NCBI GenBank assembly: GCA_910584955.1
Contig: CAJUDC010000032.1
Location: 1-21,377 of the forward strand
Length of the DNA stretch: 21,377 bases
From: an uncultured Paraprevotella sp.
GTDB lineage: Bacteria; Bacteroidota; Bacteroidia; Bacteroidales; Bacteroidaceae
Direction of reading: 5' to 3'
Part shown: positions 16,064-21,377 of the stretch, piece by piece
How positions within the stretch are numbered: position 1 is the stretch's first letter
Layout of the letters: every line of letters begins with the position of its first letter
Translations under genes and position numbers: made by a program
Notes under the pieces: generated by a model
The model's input: the letters and a program-made list of their open reading frames with translations, nothing else
Databases searched by the model: none
What the model was told of the DNA's origin: nothing

Positions 16064-16195
16064 CTATAAATTCATATAGACGTGAGAAAACCGCGATTAT
16101 CTGCAGTCCACCCTATCTGCCTGCAAAAATAAGAAATTAATAGAAACCACATGCACAAAAGCACGACTTTCTACTATTTTATCATGAATTTATAG
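16064..16195. repeat. 12-bp inverted repeat flanking a promoter-like box (possible invertible segment)
   Basis: CTATAAATTCAT at 16064-16075 and its exact complement ATGAATTTATAG at 16184-16195 enclose 108 bases. Inside, on the minus strand, TATTTTTG at 16124-16131 matches TAnnTTTG and points toward the structured region. A TTTG lies at 16156-16159 but with a 24-base spacer, longer than usual. No invertase gene is in the window. Invertibility is inference. Confidence 0.4.
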
Positions 16196-16585
16196 ATACG
16201 CCTTATCGGCGAGCACACTTCAACATGTACCGATCCATACAATATATCAAGCTCTCCCTACAGCATACATCACCTAACACAAAAATCCCCCCGGCATCAT
16301 CCGATGCAACTCACAGCCAACGTTGACCACCAGTCCGATGTGCTTATTCGGCTACATCATCTTCCGACCGGCCTGTAAGCACGCTGGGAAACCACCGGTT
16401 GTTCCACAACCATGTACTGTTGTCGTCCGTTTGTCCTCACCCTATCATCCAATCTCATAGCCGCTATGACGACGAACAGCCCCAAATGCACCGACGGTCG
16501 TCTATCCGTCTGTATTCTCCGCAATTATGCAAGGACATTTGCAACAAATAATCCGGCTGTAATCGCCAACAAATGGCCAAAATCA
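16196..16585. other. Intergenic region upstream of lysS, no supported gene
   Basis: About 390 bases of mixed composition. Short frames exist on both strands but none has recognisable motifs, a plausible start signal, or a length beyond chance. No tRNA-like fold or array is visible. Confidence 0.5.
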
Positions 16586-16616
16586 TTGGTCGCCTCGGAA
16601 ATCTTTTGTATTTTTG
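16586..16616 (+). promoter_or_regulatory. Promoter of the lysS-gpsA-pgi cluster
   Basis: TATTTTTG (16609-16616) is an exact TAnnTTTG -7 box 28 bases before the lysS ATG, with TTGG at 16586-16589 as an imperfect -33 box after a 19-base spacer. Confidence 0.6.
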
Positions 16617-16644
16617 CCGTTGAAATACGAAATACCGTAAAAAG

Positions 16645-18372
16645 ATGAATATTTTAGAGTTAAGCGAACAGGAAATCGTCAGACAAAGTAACCTGAACGA
16701 GCTGAGAAACATGGGCATCGACCCCTATCCTGCTGCCGAATATCCCACCAATGCGTTTTCAACAGACATCCGGGCTTCCTTCAACGAAGAAGAAGAACCG
16801 CGTCGGGTTTGCATCGCCGGACGTATGATGAGCCGCCGTGTCATGGGCAAGGCATCTTTCATCGAACTACAGGATTCCAAGGGACGCATCCAGGTATATA
16901 TCACCCGCGACGACATCTGTCCGGGAGAGAACAAAGACCTATACACCACCGTGTTCAAGAAATTGCTCGATTTGGGTGATTTCATCGGCATCAAAGGCTA
17001 TGTGTTCAAGACACAGACCGGGGAGATCAGCGTGCACGCACAGGAACTCACCGTTCTGGCCAAGAGCATCAAACCGCTCCCGATTGTAAAGATGAAAGAC
17101 GGAGAGGTGTACGATTCGTTCGACGATCCCGAATTGCGCTACCGCCAGCGTTACGTAGATCTGGTTGTCAACAACGGTGTTAAGGAAACATTTCTTAAAC
17201 GGGCGCAAGTGCTCAAAACCATGCGCAGCGTGCTGGACGAGGCCGGATATACCGAAGTGGAGACGCCCATCCTGCAATCCATTCCCGGCGGTGCCAGTGC
17301 ACGCCCTTTCATCACGCACCACAACTCACTCGACATAGACCTGTATCTGCGTATCGCAACCGAACTTTACCTGAAACGCCTCATCGTGGGCGGTTTCGAA
17401 GGTGTGTACGAGATCGGCAAGAACTTCCGCAACGAAGGTATGGATAAGAGCCATAACCCGGAGTTTACCTGCATGGAGCTGTATGTTCAGTATAAAGATT
17501 ATAACTGGATGATGTCGTTTACCGAACAGTTGTTGGAACGCATCTGCATGGCTGTGAACGGAAGTTGCGAGAGTGTGGTGGACGGTCAGACCATCAGTTT
17601 TAAAGCCCCTTTCCGCCGGCTGCCGATCTTGGAGGCCATCAAGGAGAAAACCGGATACGACCTGAACGGAAAAAGCGAAGAGGAAATCCGGCAGATCTGC
17701 AACGAGTTGAAGATGGAAACGGATCCCTCTATGGGAAAAGGCAAGTTGATAGACGAAATATTCGGTGAATTTTGCGAGGGAACTTTCATCCAGCCTACCT
17801 TTATCACGGATTACCCGGTAGAGATGTCGCCGCTGACCAAGAAGCATCGTTCCAATCCGGAACTGACCGAGCGTTTTGAGCTGATGGTGAACGGTAAGGA
17901 ACTGGCCAACGCATATAGCGAGCTCAACGACCCACTGGACCAGGAAGAACGTTTTCAGGACCAGTTGCGCCTAAGCGAGAAAGGCGACGACGAAGCAATG
18001 TTCATCGATCAGGATTTTCTGCGCGCCCTGCAATACGGCATGCCTCCCACATCGGGTATCGGTATCGGTATCGACCGTCTGGTCATGCTCATGACAGGAC
18101 AGACCACCATCCAGGAAGTTTTGTTCTTCCCGCAGATGCGACCGGAAAAGAAAGTGCCCAAGGACGGCGCCGCTCCTTATGTGGAAATCGGCATACCGGA
18201 AGCCCTGGTACCCGTGCTTCAAAAAGCCGGTTATAACCTGCTGAACGATCTGAAAGGGGTAAATCCGCAGAAAGTGCAGCAACAAGTGGGTGAAATCATT
18301 AAAAAGTACAAACTGGATATAACCAAGCCCTCCGTAGCGGAATGGACGGAATGGCTTGAGAAACTCAATTAA
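16645..18372 (+). CDS. lysS: Lysyl-tRNA synthetase (class II) with C-terminal extension
   Basis: Charges tRNA-Lys with lysine in the cytosol. It has 575 residues: an OB-fold anticodon-binding domain (about 55-145), RYRQRYVDL at 165-173, motif 1 near 190-215 (VETPIL, then GGASARPF), motif 2 around 253-280 (YEIGKNFRNEGMDKSHNPEF), and motif 3 GMPPTSGIGIGIDRL at 465-479. The standard enzyme ends near residue 501 (FFPQMRPE). Here 74 more residues follow, including IPEALVPVLQKAGYNLLNDL and VNPQKVQQQVGEIIKKY, which look like a helix-hairpin-helix segment similar to the RNA polymerase alpha C-terminal type; I associate this with Bacteroidetes LysRS. It is the first gene of the plus-strand cluster and is followed by gpsA after 18 bases. 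Confidence 0.98.
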   Translation: MNILELSEQEIVRQSNLNELRNMGIDPYPAAEYPTNAFSTDIRASFNEEEEPRRVCIAGRMMSRRVMGKASFIELQDSKGRIQVYITRDDICPGENKDLYTTVFKKLLDLGDFIGIKGYVFKTQTGEISVHAQELTVLAKSIKPLPIVKMKDGEVYDSFDDPELRYRQRYVDLVVNNGVKETFLKRAQVLKTMRSVLDEAGYTEVETPILQSIPGGASARPFITHHNSLDIDLYLRIATELYLKRLIVGGFEGVYEIGKNFRNEGMDKSHNPEFTCMELYVQYKDYNWMMSFTEQLLERICMAVNGSCESVVDGQTISFKAPFRRLPILEAIKEKTGYDLNGKSEEEIRQICNELKMETDPSMGKGKLIDEIFGEFCEGTFIQPTFITDYPVEMSPLTKKHRSNPELTERFELMVNGKELANAYSELNDPLDQEERFQDQLRLSEKGDDEAMFIDQDFLRALQYGMPPTSGIGIGIDRLVMLMTGQTTIQEVLFFPQMRPEKKVPKDGAAPYVEIGIPEALVPVLQKAGYNLLNDLKGVNPQKVQQQVGEIIKKYKLDITKPSVAEWTEWLEKLN

Positions 18373-18390
18373 CGGAACCAAGCATTCGTC

Positions 18391-19386
18391 ATGGAGAATT
18401 GCGGAACCATAGCCATTATGGGAGGCGGTAGCTGGGCTACCGCCATCGCCAAAATGATGCTGGAACAAAACGATTCCATCTATTGGTATATGCGGCGTGA
18501 CGACCAGATCGAAGAATTTCGTCGTCTGGGACATAATCCGACTTATCTGACAAGCGTTCACTTCGATGTGGACCGCATTCATTTTTATTCCGATATAAAT
18601 AAAGTGGTGGAGAACGCGGACACCCTGATATTCGTCACTCCTTCACCCTATTTGAAAAGTCACCTGAAGAAGCTACGTACCCGGTTGCGTGACAAGTTCA
18701 TTGTCACCGCCATCAAAGGCATCGTTCCTGACGAGAATCTGGTGTGCTCGGAGTACTTCCATCAGATATATCATGTGCCTGATGAGAATCTGGCCGTGCT
18801 GGGAGGCCCCAGCCATGCCGAAGAAGTGGCCTTGGGCCGGCTCACATATCTTACGGTAGGTTGTGCCGACGAGCAGAAAGCGCAATGCTTTGCCGATATG
18901 CTTTCGAGCGAATACGTAAAGACAAAGACCAGTAACGATGTGATCGGTATCGAGTACGCCTCGGTCCTGAAAAACGTATATGCCATTGCTTCCGGCATCT
19001 GCCACGGATTGAAATACGGCGATAACTTTCAGGCTGTACTCATCTCGAACGCCGTACAGGAGATGAACCGTTTCCTGAAAACCGTACACCCCATCGAACG
19101 GAGCATCATCGATTCGGTATATCTGGGCGACCTGCTGGTGACCGGATATTCCAACTTCAGCCGTAACCGCGTGTTCGGTACCATGATCGGTAAAGGATAC
19201 AGTGTAAAGAGCGCGCAGATCGAGATGGAGATGATCGCCGAAGGCTATTTCGGAACCAAATGTATGAAGGATATAAACAAACGGCTACACGTGAATATGC
19301 CCATTTTGGATGCAGTTTATAACATCCTTTACGAACGCATTTCGCCCAGTATCGAAATTAAGTTGCTTACCGACTCATTCCGATAG
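18391..19386 (+). CDS. gpsA: Glycerol-3-phosphate dehydrogenase [NAD(P)+]
   Basis: Reduces dihydroxyacetone phosphate to sn-glycerol 3-phosphate for phospholipid synthesis. It has 331 residues, normal for GpsA. The N-terminal Rossmann motif is IMGGGSWATAIA at 9-20. Further signatures are FVTPSPYLKSHL at 81-92, K109 in AIKGI, GGPSHAEEVA at 138-147, catalytic K194 in ASVLKNVYAIASG, KYGDNFQA at 208-215, and SNFSRNRVFG, which contains the phosphate-binding SRNR. The start at 18391 places it 18 bases after lysS, and pgi follows after 31 bases, so the three are probably co-transcribed. Confidence 0.96.
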   Translation: MENCGTIAIMGGGSWATAIAKMMLEQNDSIYWYMRRDDQIEEFRRLGHNPTYLTSVHFDVDRIHFYSDINKVVENADTLIFVTPSPYLKSHLKKLRTRLRDKFIVTAIKGIVPDENLVCSEYFHQIYHVPDENLAVLGGPSHAEEVALGRLTYLTVGCADEQKAQCFADMLSSEYVKTKTSNDVIGIEYASVLKNVYAIASGICHGLKYGDNFQAVLISNAVQEMNRFLKTVHPIERSIIDSVYLGDLLVTGYSNFSRNRVFGTMIGKGYSVKSAQIEMEMIAEGYFGTKCMKDINKRLHVNMPILDAVYNILYERISPSIEIKLLTDSFR

Positions 19387-19417
19387 AATAGTATGACAAT
19401 TATAAAAGTGTAAAAAG

Positions 19418-20767
19418 ATGGAGAACATTAAATTAGACATTACCAAAGCGGTTCAGTTTCTGAATGCAGAGACCTTGGCTGCTTACGAGCCACAAGTGAA
19501 AGCCGCCCAGGAAGCCTTGGAAAACGGCACTTGTCCGGGCAACGATTTTTTGGGATGGCTGCATTTGCCCTCGTCCATTAGCCGTGAATTCATAGCCGAG
19601 CTGAATGCAACGGCACAGGTGCTGCGGGAAAACTGCGAAGCGGTTGTTGTTGCAGGTATCGGCGGCAGCTATTTGGGAGCACGTGCCGTTATCGAAGCAT
19701 TAAGCAACAGTTTCCAGTGGTTGCTGGCCGACGGCAAGCATCCGGTTATCCTATTTGCCGGAAACAATATCGGTGAGGATTATCTGGCCGAACTATGCGA
19801 CTATCTCAAAGACAAGAAATTCGGTGTTATCAATATATCCAAGAGCGGAACCACGACAGAAACGGCACTGGCTTTCCGCCTGCTGAAAAAACAATGCGAA
19901 GACCAACGTGGCAAAGAAATGGCCCGCAAAGTCATCGTAGCCGTAACAGATGCAAAGAAAGGTGCCGCACGTACCACGGCTGACAAAGAAGGCTATAAGA
20001 GTTTCATCATACCGGACAACGTAGGAGGACGGTTCTCTGTATTGACTCCCGTAGGGTTGCTCCCCATCGCCGTAGCCGGTTTCGATATTGAACAATTGGT
20101 GGCCGGTGCAGCAGATATGGAAAAAGCCACCGCTCCCGAAGTGCCTTTTGCAGAAAATCCGTCGGCATTGTATGCTGCCTGTCGCAATGCGTTGTATCAC
20201 GAGGGCAAGAAAATAGAAATCCTCGTCAACTATCAGCCCAAACTGCACTACATGAACGAGTGGTGGAAACAATTGTACGGTGAATCGGAAGGTAAAGAGA
20301 ACAAAGGAATCTTCCCCGCTGCCGTAGACTTCACCACAGACCTGCACTCGATGGGACAATGGATTCAGGAAGGCGAACGCACCATTTTTGAGACGGTGAT
20401 CAGCATTGAGGAATCCAACCACACACTGCTATTCCCATCCGATGAGGAAAATCTGGACGGGCTGAATTTCCTGGCGGGCAAGCGTATCGACGAAGTTAAC
20501 AAAATGGCCGAATTGGGCACCTTGCTGGCCCATGTGGACGGAGGTGTACCCAACATGCGTCTCGTCATACCGAAACTCAATGAATATTACTTGGGACAGA
20601 TCATCTATTTCTTTGAGAAAGCATGCGGTATCAGCGGCAACCTTTTGGGCGTGAACACGTTCAACCAACCCGGCGTAGAAGCATACAAGAAAAACATGTT
20701 CGCGTTGCTCAACAAACCCGGATATGAAAAGGAAAGCGAAGCTATCCGCGCCAAACTGAACAAGTAA
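19418..20767 (+). CDS. pgi: Glucose-6-phosphate isomerase
   Basis: Interconverts glucose 6-phosphate and fructose 6-phosphate in glycolysis and gluconeogenesis. Its 449 residues match the shorter form found in Firmicutes and Bacteroidetes rather than the 550-residue enteric form. Visible motifs are the sugar-phosphate loop GIGGSYLGARAV at 80-91, NISKSGTTTETA at 139-150, the family signature DNVGGRFSVLTPVGLLP at 200-216, the catalytic-Glu segment YGESEGKENKG at 287-297, and NTFNQPGVEAYKKN near the C-terminus, which carries the second PGI signature and the catalytic Lys. It starts after AAAAAG and is followed 4 bases later by the HAD gene. Confidence 0.98.
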   Translation: MENIKLDITKAVQFLNAETLAAYEPQVKAAQEALENGTCPGNDFLGWLHLPSSISREFIAELNATAQVLRENCEAVVVAGIGGSYLGARAVIEALSNSFQWLLADGKHPVILFAGNNIGEDYLAELCDYLKDKKFGVINISKSGTTTETALAFRLLKKQCEDQRGKEMARKVIVAVTDAKKGAARTTADKEGYKSFIIPDNVGGRFSVLTPVGLLPIAVAGFDIEQLVAGAADMEKATAPEVPFAENPSALYAACRNALYHEGKKIEILVNYQPKLHYMNEWWKQLYGESEGKENKGIFPAAVDFTTDLHSMGQWIQEGERTIFETVISIEESNHTLLFPSDEENLDGLNFLAGKRIDEVNKMAELGTLLAHVDGGVPNMRLVIPKLNEYYLGQIIYFFEKACGISGNLLGVNTFNQPGVEAYKKNMFALLNKPGYEKESEAIRAKLNK

Positions 20768-20771
20768 TCGC

Positions 20772-21377
20772 ATGATGTACGAAAAAGAAAAGCTAAACTA
20801 TCTACAGCAACACGGCTTTGAGGCAACCCGCCTCAAAGCCGTGCTGTTTGATATGGACGGAGTCTTGTTCAATTCCATGCCCAACCACGCTTACGCCTGG
20901 AGCCACGCTATGACACAGTTCGGATTGAACATGACGGCCGAAGAGGCATACATGCACGAAGGACGCACGGGAAGCGGCACCATCAACATCCTGACCCAAC
21001 GCTATTGGGGACGCAACGCTACCGAGGAGGAAGTACAACGTATTTACCAGGCTAAAGCGGATGTATTCAACGAATGTCCCGAGGCAGAAAAAATGCCGGG
21101 AGCCGCCCCCTTATTAGATAAGGTGAAAATGTCGGGATGCCAACCCGTAGTAGTAACAGGATCCGCACAAACCTCCTTGATAGAGCGCTTGAACTTAAAT
21201 TTTCCCGGAATATTCCGGAAGGAATTGATGGTAACCGGTTTCGATGTACGATTTGGCAAACCCAATCCCGAACCTTACTTGATGGGAATGAAAAAAGCCG
21301 GTATCCGTCCTTGGGAAGGGCTGGTCGTGGAAAACGCTCCTTTAGGTGTACAGGCAGGTGTGGCGGCTGGTCTGTTC
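20772..21377 (+). CDS. HAD-superfamily phosphatase/phosphomutase, beta-phosphoglucomutase-like (C-terminus outside window)
   Basis: The first 202 codons are present and the gene runs off the right edge. HAD motif I is LFDMDGVLF with D27 and D29; a helical cap domain covers about 35-100; motif II is VVVTGS; motif III is KPNPEPYL; motif IV is VVENAPLGVQAGVAAG, with Glu-Asn in place of the more common acidic pair. This pattern matches Bacteroides proteins annotated as beta-phosphoglucomutase or HAD phosphatase. The substrate cannot be set from sequence. It begins 4 bases after pgi, so it probably belongs to the lysS-gpsA-pgi transcript. A perfect 14-bp hairpin lies inside codons 14-24. Confidence 0.93.
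   Translation, partial: MMYEKEKLNYLQQHGFEATRLKAVLFDMDGVLFNSMPNHAYAWSHAMTQFGLNMTAEEAYMHEGRTGSGTINILTQRYWGRNATEEEVQRIYQAKADVFNECPEAEKMPGAAPLLDKVKMSGCQPVVVTGSAQTSLIERLNLNFPGIFRKELMVTGFDVRFGKPNPEPYLMGMKKAGIRPWEGLVVENAPLGVQAGVAAGLF
20811..20843 (+). other. Perfect 14-bp hairpin inside the start of the HAD coding sequence
   Basis: CACGGCTTTGAGGC (20811-20824) and its exact complement (20830-20843) are separated by 5 bases and followed by CTGTTTG. The stem lies 40 bases into the HAD frame. It is strong enough to affect elongation or mRNA processing, but there is no T-run to make it a standard terminator. Confidence 0.6.

Noticed and set aside
12812..16644. Insertion sequence or CRISPR array in the accessory stretch
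   Set aside because: No transposase or Cas gene fragments, no target-site duplications and no regularly spaced repeats were seen.
16412..16718. Short overlapping frames on both strands before lysS
   Set aside because: There are no motifs, they overlap the lysS promoter and start, and the composition is not convincing.

Overview
The window looks like chromosomal DNA of a Bacteroidales bacterium, most likely Bacteroides or a close relative. The evidence is: several promoters with the Bacteroides-type -7 box TAnnTTTG; a lysyl-tRNA synthetase with a C-terminal extension of the kind I associate with Bacteroidetes; a secreted multi-domain GH20 glycosidase with a C-terminal tail typical of Bacteroidetes exoproteins; and weak Shine-Dalgarno sequences. 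I cannot name the species.

Layout. (1) 1-136, minus: start of a secreted, probably TPR-type protein, cut by the window edge. (2) 315-2072, minus: a DXS-like thiamine-diphosphate enzyme with its own promoter and terminator. (3) 2243-8431, minus: a branched-chain amino acid operon transcribed leuA-leuC-leuD-cimA-leuB. It is preceded by a 27-codon leader peptide packed with Ile, Leu and Val codons and then a strong terminator, i.e. a transcription attenuator. LeuC, LeuD and LeuB can serve both leucine synthesis (with LeuA) and threonine-independent isoleucine synthesis (with the citramalate synthase), which fits a leader that senses all three amino acids. (4) 8762-12811, plus: a 1349-residue secreted beta-N-acetylhexosaminidase carrying lectin-like and MucBP-like modules, divergent from the leu operon. 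(5) 12812-16644: an accessory-looking stretch with a self-inhibited Fic adenylyltransferase (plus), two small secreted Cys-motif proteins (minus) that share a 19-bp leader element, a long structured RNA-like region upstream of them, and a 12-bp inverted repeat flanking a promoter-like box. (6) 16645-21377, plus: a housekeeping cluster lysS-gpsA-pgi followed by a HAD phosphatase/phosphomutase cut by the window end.

The best candidates for undescribed biology are the structured region at about 15714-16018 with its mirror-image hairpins and mutually exclusive terminator/antiterminator stems, together with the small proteins behind it and the possible invertible promoter ahead of it. The leu attenuator is the clearest regulatory element. 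The housekeeping genes are ordinary.
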